DNA of 64,000 bases. It comes from Ostrinia nubilalis (Eukaryota; Arthropoda; Insecta; Lepidoptera; Crambidae). The notes under the pieces were generated by a model, which worked only from the letters and a program-made list of their open reading frames with translations, was not told the DNA's origin and made no database searches. The position numbers and the translations under genes were made by a program. Of this stretch, positions 12,079 through 22,766 are shown piece by piece (position 1 is the stretch's first letter; the number at the start of each line of letters is the position of its first letter). Location of the stretch: positions 3,058,001-3,122,000 of the forward strand of contig NC_087109.1 in the NCBI RefSeq assembly GCF_963855985.1, in the 5' to 3' direction.

Positions 12079-12868
12079 AATGAATGCATACTTACCTACA
12101 TACGTACCTCATTACAAATAAGTAGATTAATTATTTTTTCACTAGACAGCAACCCTAACAGCGTAAGAAGAGTTCAGAGGCACGCGATAGAAAGAGACAA
12201 AACTTGTAGGTGAATAAAATTGTAGGTACGTAGTGCTGTGCGAGCTGAATTCCACTGTATCGCGTCGTAACAAGACTCGCATTTATTTAAATCGTTTTGC
12301 GGAGTAATCCTTCTGTACCTGTACTATTACTTATTCTGTGCCCGCACTGTCTCGCTCGGCAGGTCTGAACGTGCACTGTCTCGCCACTCGCCACTCGGCC
12401 AAATGATTGACGTCACGTCCACAGATTAGAGATAAAGAAAAGTCTCAATAGAACTGAACTGACTGTGCTAATTTCAGAACACGTGTGAACAGCTACTCGT
12501 TTACATCATTGTCTCGACCAAGTAAACATTTTACTGTCTCGCCCGTTTACTCGGTACGTGTGATCAAGGCTATACAGACGGACAGACAGACAGACAAAAA
12601 TTTTACTGATTGCATTTTTGGCATCAGTATCGATCACTAATCACCCCCTGATAGTTATTTTGAAAATAAATTTCATGTATGACCTCTCTTATTATCTCTT
12701 ATTATAAGTATATAGCTCTAGCTCTAGACTTTAGCAATATTCAATCTTAGTAAATAATAAGGCAGACTAATATTGACAAAGGATAAAGCCTTCCGTAATT
12801 TCAGCGATCCTATCTTTGATCGGAAATCGATGTTGATATAAAGTCTAAGTCAACGTATTTATTTGCTA

Positions 12869-13080
12869 CTAGCTTTTGCCCGCGGCTTCACCCGCGTGAA
12901 ATTTCGTTTGTCACAGGTCGTCATAAATTATAGCCTATAAGTTATTCTGGGTTATAAAGAATAATACTGTAAAGTTTCATCAAAATCAGGTCAGTAGTTT
13001 TTGCGTGAAAGAGTAACAAGCATCATATTTATTTATTTTATCCAGACATCCAAACTTTCGCATTTATAATATTTGTAGGA
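12869..13080 (-). mobile_element. Lep1-type Helitron (212 bp)
   Basis: On the minus strand it starts TCCTACAAATATTATAAATG and ends with a GC-rich hairpin plus CTAG. The host bases are A and T, with no target duplication, as expected for Helitron insertion between A and T. Related copies are at 26603-26699, 42862-42911, 43275-43371 and 53798-53991. Confidence 0.85.
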
Positions 13081-13299
13081 TCACCGAGACAATATTGTCT
13101 TTATTGTAGTGGATTTCCATCAAATGGGAAAAATAAACAAAAGTATTTATTACTTTTGCCTAGTCAAGACTATTAAGTAAATATACTTTCTTATCTAACT
13201 GTAATATCAAATATTATTATGCCGAACCTAACGACTTATTCCCAAGGAAACATTCCGTTTTTTGCAGGATCCCATTTAGTTACACGTGTTTAAAATAAA

Positions 13300-13650
13300 C
13301 ATTCATAAGAACATCCCAAGCATAGCCCTCTCCATAGCACGCTGTGCAACTTTGAGCTTCTGTATAAGGCCTATAGTGAGAGGCCACGTTTCCGAGCCAT
13401 AAGTTATCACTGGTAACACACATTGACTTTCGTCTTCGGGCACAGTACGCAGAACTGACGGCCAATGGGCAGCAAGGTTCTGGAATGGAGGCCGCGCATC
13501 GGAAAACGCAGCACTGCAAGGTGGAGCGACGACATCGTAAAGGTAGCAGGGAAGCGCTGGACGCAGGCCGCTACCAATCGATCAACGTGGAAAGCATTGG
13601 GGGAGCCCTATGTTCAGCAGTGGACGTCCTATGGCTGAAATGATGATGAT
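13300..13650. mobile_element. RTE-type LINE fragment, two halves in opposite orientation
   Basis: The stretch 13438-13650 is a plus-strand C-terminal tail of an RTE endonuclease-reverse transcriptase (frame with WRPRIGKRST, DDIVKVAGKRWTQAA, PYVQQWTSYG). The stretch 13300-13437 is minus-strand sequence from the region just upstream in the same element. The inverted join is typical of twin-primed LINE insertion. Confidence 0.7.
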
Positions 13651-13756
13651 GAAGAACATCCCGTTTACAGCAAAAACCGATCCGTTGGAATTTGTTCTTC
13701 AAATTTCGCACACACTCATAATAATGTGTGTTTACATGACAGTCCCAAAAGTGGAT

Positions 13757-15055
13757 CGCCATGAGGCGTCTTTCCGTTCTATACATGGCCAGAACGCACC
13801 CATAGGAAACTGCTCGTGTATATTTTGGAGTGTCTCTTTGTAAGTCGGTCACTACAAACTATACACGAATTTTGCGTACTGATCGTGTATAGTTTGTATC
13901 GTGGATGGATTCCGTCTTCGCTCCAAACTATACTACACCACTTACAGTTGACTAGAGTGTGTTTAGTTTATTAATTTTGATTTAATAAAATATGGAATTA
14001 TATTTAAAATTATTACATTTATTAGATATTATGCTCGTGCTTTGTCCTCGAGATTAGAAATAAGAACTACCTATGTAGATCACGTACGGTGATGCCATTT
14101 TTAAATTCATTAATTTTTACATAAAATATTATTATTTTACTGAATCTACATATTATTATAATAAATCGAGATTTATAACACTAATGTAAGTGGTTTTTGA
14201 AATGAAATTGATTAGGTAGATTTCAAATTAAATAACAATTATTTATTAGTGAGAGTGAATGAAGAAAGTTAAACGTGCATTATTAACTAAAATTGTCGAC
14301 CGTTCGGTGTAGTGGTTCGAAACGGATAACTGTTCCGGAGGTAGCGGGTTCGATTCCCGCACAGTACAAACATTAATTTGTGTGCATGAACATATTTTGA
14401 TATTTGTTTGTATTGGACTGGGTGTCTTCTATGTATAATAAGTATGTATTTACAAAAAAAGTATTTAAGTATGTTTATATCCGTTATCTAGTACCCATAG
14501 TACAATGGGACTAGAAGCGCAGTGTAAAATGTCCAGGGATATTCATTTTTATTTATAAGCTTTTATCTCAAGAACAAAAATCATTTTCACATACATAATT
14601 CTTAATTTCAGAGTTATTCAGCCCCAAAACAAATATCTTTTCTATGGCAGAATATGAAACACTAAAAAGCTCTTTATCAAAACAATGGCACGTGTCGAAA
14701 TTGATTCAATGTTTAAAGTAGACACGCAGTTATGAATTAATATGTAATAGAAAGAGAGGTAAATAAGTCAAAATGACGAGCATGTAACTAAGTACTCGCG
14801 TATACATTGTAATCGCGAACTTATTACAATACATACATGATTAGTCCGTATGCGTACTGACGATGTATATAAGATTGGAGTAAGATAATTGACCTAAGTC
14901 ACTACAAAGTATACGCGAGCAGTACGCAGCGTATGCGTACTGGTCGTGTATAGTTTGGAGGAGCTTAGTAAAAAAAGTCACATCCAAACTATACTCGATT
15001 AGTTTCACACCCTTGCGTTCTGGCTATGTATAGAATGGAAAGACGCCGCCATGAG
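13757..15055. mobile_element. Inverted repeat pair about 1 kb apart
   Basis: The segment 13757-13898 (ATGAGGCGTCTTTCCGTTC ... TATACACGA) recurs in reverse complement, with divergence, at 14905-15055. The pair may be the long terminal repeats of one 1.3-kb element or two independent MITE copies. Each arm also has its own small inverted repeat (ACAAACTATACACGA and complement). Confidence 0.5.
14298..14556 (+). mobile_element. tRNA-derived SINE
   Basis: The head has RNA polymerase III-type boxes: an A-box-like GTGTAGTGGTTCGAAACGG and a good B box GGTTCGATTCC near 14349. A body typical of a lepidopteran SINE follows (GTATTGGACTGGGTGTCTTC, CTAGTACCCATAGTACAA). Confidence 0.75.
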
Positions 15056-15130
15056 GGCCTATTGAACTATTCCTTACCTTTGAATACCTTGGAGTTGGTA
15101 CCAATGTTTAATGTTTAAATATTAGCTATA

Positions 15131-15335
15131 GTCTGGTCTGTGAGCACGTAGAATTTTGTCCAATGACCGGAAGCTACCCATCCTTATCGCTCGCGCGTAA
15201 TTATGATGCTGTCGCGCTCGCACACTTAGTGCGGGCACCCGTCGCACAGTCGCGACAGCAATATAATTACGCGCGAGCGATAAGGATGGGTAGCTTGGGG
15301 TCATTGGACAAAATTCTACGCGCTCACAGACCGGG
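15131..15335. mobile_element. Palindromic MITE family P, full copy
   Basis: About 95-bp arms starting CTGGTCTGTGAGCACGTAGA fold onto their complement, with a short centre. The arms contain TCCTTATCGCTCGCGCG and the ATTGGACAAAATTCT motif. Other copies or fragments are at 27731-27880, 44320-44461, 58085-58133 and 61302-61371. Confidence 0.8.
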
Positions 15336-15384
15336 CTTGAAACACTATGAGAAGCCCCATTTGAGGCCTGCAGAAGCAAAGTAA

Positions 15385-15527
15385 CGCCCGTATTCACAAA
15401 CGATGCTTACGTGAAGCAGCAAATCAAACGTACAGCGTTGAATAGAGCTCTGTGATTGGTTCATGTGTCACCCTGTGCGTCCCACGCGCACTGTGAGACC
15501 TCACAGTAATGTTTGTGAATACGGGCG
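15385..15527. mobile_element. MITE with CGCCCGTATTCACAAAC ends
   Basis: Terminal inverted repeats CGCCCGTATTCACAAAC are flanked by TAA on both sides, a 3-bp duplication as in PIF/Harbinger-type MITEs. Copies of the same family lie in intron 2 of receptors E (40938-41083) and F (about 47939-48048). Confidence 0.75.
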
Positions 15528-15681
15528 TAAGTCTCTTTGCATGGCACCTGACCTGGCCTCCATCATCCAAACCCAGTAGAGAAGCGAAGAGTTTGTCGCC
15601 TTTTTTGGTGATGTGATTATACATGACCCATAAGACCAAGCAACAGCCGAAAATAAAAGAACATTCTGAATATATAAACAT

Positions 15682-17516
15682 TTATTTAAGCAGAGCAAAC
15701 TGCAACAAAACTATGGTATACGTAGCGATCAGCGACAAAAGTCTCCGAGGCGTGGTAGCATCAATAGCGAACAAGTTGCAAGGCGCCATTTTTAATGTAG
15801 TTTTAGATAAACGAATTATATTTTTGTGCATTCGCTTTTCTTGCTCTGGAATTAAAAAAGAAATTAAACTATTGAAATTATGACTCTAGGATTTCTCATA
15901 GTGCTGTGTTATGTCATCATCATCGTCGGTCATTAAAACTCCACAGCAGGAACATGACTCTACAATTACCAGAGGAAAATGTAGGATTTGGCCTGCACCC
16001 TCCACACTGGAAATGATCTAGTGTAGTCTAGTATCCGCCTATCTTTTTTCTTAAACGTGCTATCGGCCAGTCAAGTTATCAGCCTAGAGTTGTCTTTTGC
16101 TTGCGATAAATCGATGAACAGTGCCATCATTGAACATTTCTATCAGTCAATTTGGAGTTCTGGGAACGAGCTAGACCGCTGGGTATTTTGTCATACCTGA
16201 ACACTGCGTGTGTGCCATCTTCATCAAACTATTCATCGTCACTTCGTTCAAAACATTATAAAGTCTTTGCAACTGAACGCACAATATTGTGTCCATGAGA
16301 AAATTCTTCGAGATCCATACAATAGTAGTTATGAAACCGTATAAAGCATATACCTGGGGAAATAAAAAAGAAAATATGACGTAATCCTCAGATTTATCAA
16401 AAGAAATATTAAACCTTTTCAAATGCTATTCTACATTATTTACTAAAGAAGAAGAAGACCTGTCGATAATTACTACAGTAAACGGGTTCTCTAATGGAGA
16501 CCACGTCTTGCCAGATGAAGAGAAAGATGAACCTGCTCGATGGATCGACGACATTCACAACATAAAGAAGAACTAATGATCTGCCATAGACGAAACAAAA
16601 AAAGACTTACGGGGTTCCGTCCGGAAGTCATAATCTCAATAAGCCCTTGAATGTAATATAAACCGCTTGTAAAGGTCTCAACGAAGTGATATAAAACCTT
16701 AAATTCAAATAAAATTAATTAGTATAACACGGATCGGTAACTTTACCATAATTTAAAAAAATAATGAGCAAATTTTACCATCAACTGAAACACTTTTTTC
16801 GAAATATCGTAAGCCTCCAAAACATGAACATAATGTGCCAGTTTATTATTCCAAAGGTAACATTTTTCTTGGTCATCTAACAAAACTATGTTAGTCCTGA
16901 AGTATTTGACGTCACTAAGCCACTGTTTAAACGCAATTCTTAAAGCCCAAATAATTTGGATAGTGTAAATGACATTGTTATCAAATGTCATTAAACACAA
17001 GCTATAAATGATCATTCTTATCGATACTTCGAATAGGTAGAAATGCACAATAGCATTGCTTACGTAGAAGGAAATACAGAAGATGACGAAAGACCAACTG
17101 CACTTGAGGATAACATTACTATTGATAAGCATTTTATACTTATACATGTCTCTAAATTTCAAAACAAGGTTAATATTGTCATGTCGGTAAGCAATACAAG
17201 CGTATAAGTTTATTAATAACCCAGTACTGTAAATAATAGATTCAGATATATTGACTACACTCACTGATAAGGCTATACCAGGGTCGTTTACTTTTATGCG
17301 ATAGATTAACATTATAACAAAAGCAAAAATACTTGCAATACATAATGTTATGAAGGTTAAACTTTTGTGAGTTATAAAGTTGTCACGAATGGTGTACTTT
17401 GAAAAGAAGAAGATAGTCTGGAGCAAATCCAAAGGTCTGAAGAATTTCTTTGCTTCTTCATCAACAGTATTGAATAGTAAATATTCACTTTTACCAATAT
17501 CTAACTTGTGAGACAT
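15682..17516 (-). CDS. Gustatory receptor B (7tm_7 family), intact, 4 exons
   Basis: Closest paralogue of A and C. Exons on the minus strand are 17516-16779, 16697-16611, 16353-16197 and 15845-15682 (738, 87, 157 and 164 nt, phases 0-0-1), giving 381 residues. The start opens MSHKLDIGKSEYL. The shared block SKYTIRDNFITHKS precedes the first membrane segment. Exon 2 begins VLYHFVETF, one codon shorter than in A. The last exon has T-Y-T-I-V-L-L-Q-F and ends in LLK plus a TAA stop. Splice sites are canonical. Intron 2 shares about 100 bp of diverged sequence with the same intron of C (16500-16605 against 22150-22260), so these introns descend from one ancestor. No disabling change seen. Confidence 0.9.
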
Positions 17517-17529
17517 CGTCTTTTGGTTA

Positions 17530-17963
17530 TTAGAAGAACTTTTCTGGCTTTTCTTTTCTTTAAGTTAAGTGTAAAGGCACTCCTAAAAATTGGTCCTGAA
17601 TTAATTCATCAAATTATTTAGTGTCTTAAGGGCAAGCTATTCAAATACCTTTCTGCTTGAATGCAATTTCTTCAATTACTTCATTACAATACTATCAGCC
17701 ATAGGACGTCGACTTCAATTACTTACCTTTTAAAAATAGAAATCGGGGTTGAATATTGTGATAAAGGCCAGGATGACCATCATAACTTTCATCACAATCA
17801 CAATAACCCTAAATACAGAAATTATGAGAGAGTTGGAACAAAATACAGCAAAATACACACATTAATATTAAATACATTATTATAAATATACATATTATTG
17901 TAAACACACAACAAAAGTAAATAAAACGAGATCCACGCGTACGAAGTCGCGGGCGGCCGCTAG
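17530..17963. other. Intergenic between receptors B and C, with Helitron stub
   Basis: Upstream flank of B with no other gene. At 17923-17963 only the 3' terminal 40 bp of a family-1 Helitron remain (GCGGGCGGCCGCTAG, then T). The rest is simple AT-rich sequence. Confidence 0.5.
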
Positions 17964-18661
17964 TATCAATTATTTTTCAAATTAATATTGTGTTTGGCTT
18001 GGCCTTAAGAAAATAATGTAATACCATAAGAATCGTAATACATTTTCATGATTAATAGTTCACAGCTATGTTTCTTGTATTGTCAATAGTGGTTTGTTTA
18101 ATAGTACAAAAACTTAATTATAGGCAATATAATTTCGTTTCTCAAACTTTTTTTTCCACTGACTCCTATTTTTTGGTAATTTACCCATAAGTACGTAACC
18201 ATAATGGTCAAGTAACAGTCGAAAATAAAGGAAAATTCTAAAGACATAAACATTTATTATAAAAGAGCAAACTGCAACAAAACTATGGAATACGTTGCGA
18301 TCAGTGACAAAAGTCTTCGAGGAGTAGTAGCATCAAAAATAAGCATGTTGCAAGGCTCCATCTTTAGAGTAATTTTGGATAAATGGATGATATTTTTGTG
18401 CGTTCGCTTTTCTTGCTCTGAAATCAAAGAAAATAATTAATTATTACAATATTAACATTTCAGATAGTAATGCACTCTGTTAAGTCATCATCATCCATAG
18501 CAGGAACATGACTCTCCAATATGTCTCCGTGGGAACAAACCCTTAATAGTTAAATACTTGAACGTTCTTCATATTTGGTAATTAATAAGTGAAATAGCCG
18601 ACTTTTGTGCATATTTTTTTTTCTCATCTTTACGAGTGTTATAATAATGAAGTGGATAACT

Positions 18662-19330
18662 CTCTAATATCGTTCGTTCGTTCGTTCGTTTCAACCGAAA
18701 ACAAACTGGACAAAGGCCTCCCCCAAGGATTTCCACAAAGACCGGTCCTGCGCTGCACGCATACAGGCACCCCCCGCGACCCTCACCAGATCGTCGGTCC
18801 ACCTAGTGGGAGGCCTGCCCACGCTACTTCTTACGGCTCGTGGTCACCACTCAAGAACTTTCCTGCCCCAGCGGCCATCAGCTCTACGAGCTATGTGCCC
18901 CGCCTACTGCCACTTGATTTTAGCGATTCTGTGGGCTATGTCAGTCACTCTGGTTCTCCTACGGATCTCCTCATTTCTGATTCGATCACGCATGGAAAAT
19001 GCCCGTGTTGTACCCACTCTTCTGAAGGTTGGAGACACTACACTCGAAGTTGTTGACAATTTTATGTATACCTGGGACAAACAGTCCAGTTAGGTAGGTT
19101 CAACTTCGAGAAAGAGGTCAATCGTCGAATCCAACTCGGCCGGGCAGCGTTCGGGAAGCTTCGGGATATTCTCTCGTCCGAAATACTGCAGTGTCTCAAG
19201 ACAAAAGTCTTTGACCAGTGTGGATCTGAGACGTGGTCGCTTACTACGGGCCTCATAAGAAGGCTCAAAGTCACCCAAAGGGCGATGTAGCGTGCTATGC
19301 TCGGAGTTTCACTGCGTTATCGAATCTCTC
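18662..19330. mobile_element. RTE-type LINE fragment with inverted 5' part
   Basis: The stretch 18662-18995 is the minus-strand 3' portion, with a CGTT-repeat tail at 18671-18690. The stretch 18996-19330 is plus-strand sequence from further upstream in the same type of element (frames with LEVVDNFMYTWDKQ, then KEVNRRIQLG-like sequence). The inversion join fits twin priming. Frames are broken. Lies in intron 3 of receptor C. Confidence 0.7.
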
Positions 19331-19451
19331 TAATATACCAGAGACAAATGGAGGATTTGACCTACACTTTTATTACTATCACTGACGGGACTGATGTTGA
19401 TTATGTTGGTGACCATGACAAGTTTAAAACAATACACTTTTTTTCACGATA

Positions 19452-20234
19452 GATAGAACATGTTAAATCAAAACTATCCAAATTTACTTACGCTCTTTAT
19501 GAAATAGCTCACAGTACACACATAGAAGCAGCATTAGCAGCCTAATACGCCTACGCCTATTCTCAATTAAAATATGGAATTATACTCTGGGGAAACAGTA
19601 CAGATTTCATTGATCTCTTTATCATGCAAAAAAAATGCATCAGAATAATAGCTCAAATAGACAATACGCAATCATGTAAACCCTACTTCATTAAATACAA
19701 CCTACTTACCTTACCATCGATATATGTATATTTATGATACATGTATATTTACTTATAAGAATATTAATAATTTTACAAAAATCAAGGACACGCATAATAG
19801 AAATACCAGGCATAAGGATAAACTTTACTTACCTCAATCAACAATAAAAATGTTAAATACCAGCCCCTACTACATGTCAGTGAAACTATACAACAAACTT
19901 CCTGAACACATAAAAACCGAACCTAACATTAAACGCTTTTCTAAAGCTCTTTTAATACCTAAATGTTTCTACTCAATTAACGAATATCTAACAACTGACC
20001 ACCGAAAATGTCTCTAGATACTTTAATTTGTAATCTGCTTGTTTTGTTATTTTTTAGCATCGAAGTATGCAATTATGTTACATCTCATTTATGTATAATG
20101 TATATAGCCACCTACTCTGTTGCAATACCTCCTAGGTCACTCAGTCTTAAGCCCATGTGTATGTAATTTCCACCATTACAATAATTGTCACTTAGTACGC
20201 AATAAAGATTTGAATTTGAATTTGAATTTGAATT
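19452..20234 (+). mobile_element. LINE 3' end with (TTTGAA)n tail
   Basis: The plus strand encodes the C-terminal end of a non-LTR reverse transcriptase: YGIILWGNSTDFID, then KKCIRIIAQIDNTQSCKPYF, then NTRHKDKLYLPQSTIKM, and SVKLYNKLPEHIKTEPNIKR up to a stop at 20015-20017. A TAA-type break and frame changes lie near 19735. The AATAAAG signal and a TTTGAA repeat tail end it at about 20234. Jockey or CR1-like. It is 5'-truncated. Confidence 0.8.
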
Positions 20235-20465
20235 ATTCATAATAATGTTCTTAATGGTACTTTGTCTTACCTGAACACTGATTGCATGCTACCTGCATCA
20301 AACTATCCACCGTCACTTCATTCAGAACATTATAGAGTCTTTGCAACTGAATGCACAGTATAGTGTCCAAAAAAAAATTCTTCATTATCCATATAATTGT
20401 AGCTAGAAAACTGAATATAGCCCATTCCTGGGGAAATGAAATAGAACATTTTTATAAAACTTTTT

Positions 20466-20657
20466 TTAGGATTATTAGTAATTTGTTGTAACACAAATTA
20501 CTAATAGTCCCGTTAGCCCCTCGTACTAAGCTAAAAAATATGCTTGTATCACGAGTGAGCTCACCACAATAGTCGAGCGGTGGCGAGGACCGAACCGGCG
20601 TTCCCTACATTACGAGTCGGCCGGTCCGACCCCTTCACCGTTCGGCTATCGTGGCTT
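20466..20657 (-). mobile_element. tRNA-derived SINE, minus strand
   Basis: Reading from 20657 down, the head starts GCCACGATAGCCGAACGG (A box) and has B box GGTTCGGTCC near 20590. The tail forms a hairpin (ATTAGTAATTTGT and complement, 20470-20505). It lies in intron 2 of receptor C, between exon 3 and a foldback element. Confidence 0.7.
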
Positions 20658-20665
20658 TTTATTAT

Positions 20666-21831
20666 ACAGTGTGAGTCACGTTAAAGTGTACATATGAAAA
20701 TAGATGAAACTAGACCTATTTTTATCGACAAAAAAGAGGTCAAAATTTATTTGAGATTTTTTTTTTAATTTTATAGAATTTTTTTTCTTCCAATTACTTA
20801 TTGTAAACAAAACGTAATAACTTTTAAACTAAGCGGCATATCCTGATAAAATAAAAACAGTAATAATGCTAAATAACAGGCGATACTAAAAAAATACATA
20901 AAATACACAAAAAATGCCAACAAATAATAAAAAATGATACTTTTTGAAAAAAATCTGCTTTTAAATTCGTGTTTTTTTGGTTATTTGGTAAATTTCTCCA
21001 AAAAATGCCCTTATAACAGGTGGTTTTTATTACTTTGTATTATTCGGCTGAACCATTTAAGAACCTAGTAAGGGACACTTTTTCAGATTTTCGTTTTTTG
21101 TCATAAATCACCTTAGAATTAAGGTCTCCACAGGATGTGAAGACAGAAATCGCTCTATTACACTTAACACCGGAGAAACGCGTTGCTAAAAACCTAGTAA
21201 GTGCAATTCAAATCTGCAAAAACCATTATCAAAACCTAGCAAGTTACAATGACCATTTAAAACCTAGTAAGTGCATGGACTTACTAGGTTTCAAAATGGT
21301 CAATGTGATTTACTATAGGTAAAATGCTACTGCAATTGAAATATTATTTCGAGTTCTGTTGGCTGACACTCGATAACCATATCAAAATCTGGGGACTACA
21401 TGAGTACTGATTCATATTCGATTTTTATTTTGATTTTTACGAGGCACTTTTGTCAAAAAAATAATTTTTAGTGTTAGTAAAGAGCATAAAACTTGCAATT
21501 TTTAACTAAATATATTATTTTATTCCATAAAGTATACTTTAGTAACTAATCTTTAATATAAACATCGGAAGTTATCCAAATCTTTAAGCATCTTAGCAGG
21601 GCAAATGAAAATGCGTTTTTTCGCTCTCCTGTAAAATTTGCTCCGCTGCACTTACTAGGTTCTTAAATGGTTCAGCCGTATTCTCTATCGTACTATCTTT
21701 GTAAAACCAAAAATCGCATGTCTCTATCCCTATCACAACGTTTGCTATGAGAAGAGAGTCTCTTTTTTGTCGACAAAAATAGGTCTAGTTTCATCTATTT
21801 TCATATGTACACTTTAAAGTGACTCACACTG
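20666..21831. mobile_element. 1.17-kb TA-flanked inverted-repeat element
   Basis: Terminal inverted repeats of about 72 bp begin CAGTGTGAGTCACG and are flanked by TA on both sides, as in Tc1/mariner-type MITEs. A second nested inverted repeat (CGGCTGAACCATTTAAGAAC, about 21042-21072 and 21650-21680) encloses a core. The core has repeated AACCTAGTAAGTGCA motifs in both orientations. No transposase found. The 61-codon frame 21137-21322 runs through the motif copies and is not considered a gene. Confidence 0.75.
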
Positions 21832-22349
21832 TATAAGGATAAAGCAAAATTGATATTTATCTCACAGAATAACAACAAGATTATTGTACATGACAGTCAT
21901 AGTTTATCATCATCATTCAACCTACAGCGAACGCCTCTCAAGGAACGTTACTTGATCTTCCCTTTTGTATTGAGCTGCTGCCCTCTTGACATTGTGGATC
22001 CATCGAGTAGGGGTTTTTAGAATTACAACAACTTTTCTTATGCTATTTTAAGTATTGAAGAACAAACTTGTCCTTTACTTTGAAAATAATTATCTTATTA
22101 TCCTAGTGACTATCGAAGAGCCGTCGGTAATATGAAATATAGGGATTATCAAATGAAGGCCACGTCTCGGCAAACAAAGCGTAGATATGGGCCTGCTCGA
22201 TAGACAGATGACTGACATAATGATAAGTTAATGACCTGCTACAAAAACAACAAAGACTTACGGGGCTCAAGACGATTCGATTCACAATCTCGATAAGACC
22301 TTGAACGTAATACATACTGCTTAAAAAAGTCCCAATGCAGTGATAGAAA

Positions 22350-22766
22350 GGGTCCGTGGCCGAGTCCCCCAGTTTTCGACGCACCCGTGGTCGACGCCCC
22401 CGGTCACTTAAATTCGATTTGAAGTAATTTTAAATCAAATGTACAGTCAGGCACAAAAATGTTTATAAACGAATAAATATTTATTAGGCCAGTAGAATTA
22501 AACACAAAAATGAATCTAATGAAATGAAAATAATTCCTACAAAAGTTTTTTGTTTCTTACTACTGCTGGTTTTGGGTTAAAATTTTGCTCCCAGATTGCA
22601 TAAATAGCGTTAAACATGCATAGTTTAGTATAATAATTAGCTTGTGAAACTTTTTTCGTTGACTGTACTTAGTGCAAAAGCCGAAAAAAATATGATATTA
22701 AATTTATTTAAATCGGGGGCGTCCACCACGGGTGCGTCAAATACTGGGGGACTCGGCCACGGACCC
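22350..22766. mobile_element. 417-bp MITE inserted in receptor C exon 2
   Basis: Terminal inverted repeats of about 53 bp start GGGTCCGTGGCCGAGTCCCC, and the two ends differ at three positions. The exon sequence GATAGAAA is duplicated exactly at 22342-22349 and 22767-22774 (8 bp). An 8-bp duplication points to hAT, P or Merlin-type transposition. The terminus is not a classical hAT CAG end, so the superfamily is left open. Confidence 0.9.

Larger units (their letters stand above)
11491..12571 (+). mobile_element. DNA transposon derivative with THAP remnant, nested in a Helitron
   Basis: Terminal inverted repeats of about 35 bp start AGCCTTGATCACACGTAC and end in the complement. The interrupted Helitron supplies the empty site, showing a 3-bp ATA duplication (11488-11490 and 12572-12574). 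A 3-bp AT-rich duplication fits PIF/Harbinger-like elements best, but the superfamily is not proven. The interior keeps a short THAP-like reading frame. Confidence 0.7.
11138..12715 (-). mobile_element. Helitron family 1 copy, split by a later insertion
   Basis: The left part begins at the CTAG terminus near 11140 (CTAGCGGCCGCCCGCGACTT on the plus strand). The body then matches the copy at 6931-7432 up to GGAACATA at 11490. It resumes at 12572 with ATACAGACGG and ends near 12715. The interruption is the 1081-bp element 11491-12571. Confidence 0.75.

Noticed and set aside
14298..14370. Functional tRNA gene
   Set aside because: A and B boxes are present, but the sequence does not close a cloverleaf acceptor stem and it continues into a SINE body. 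The same applies to 20560-20657.
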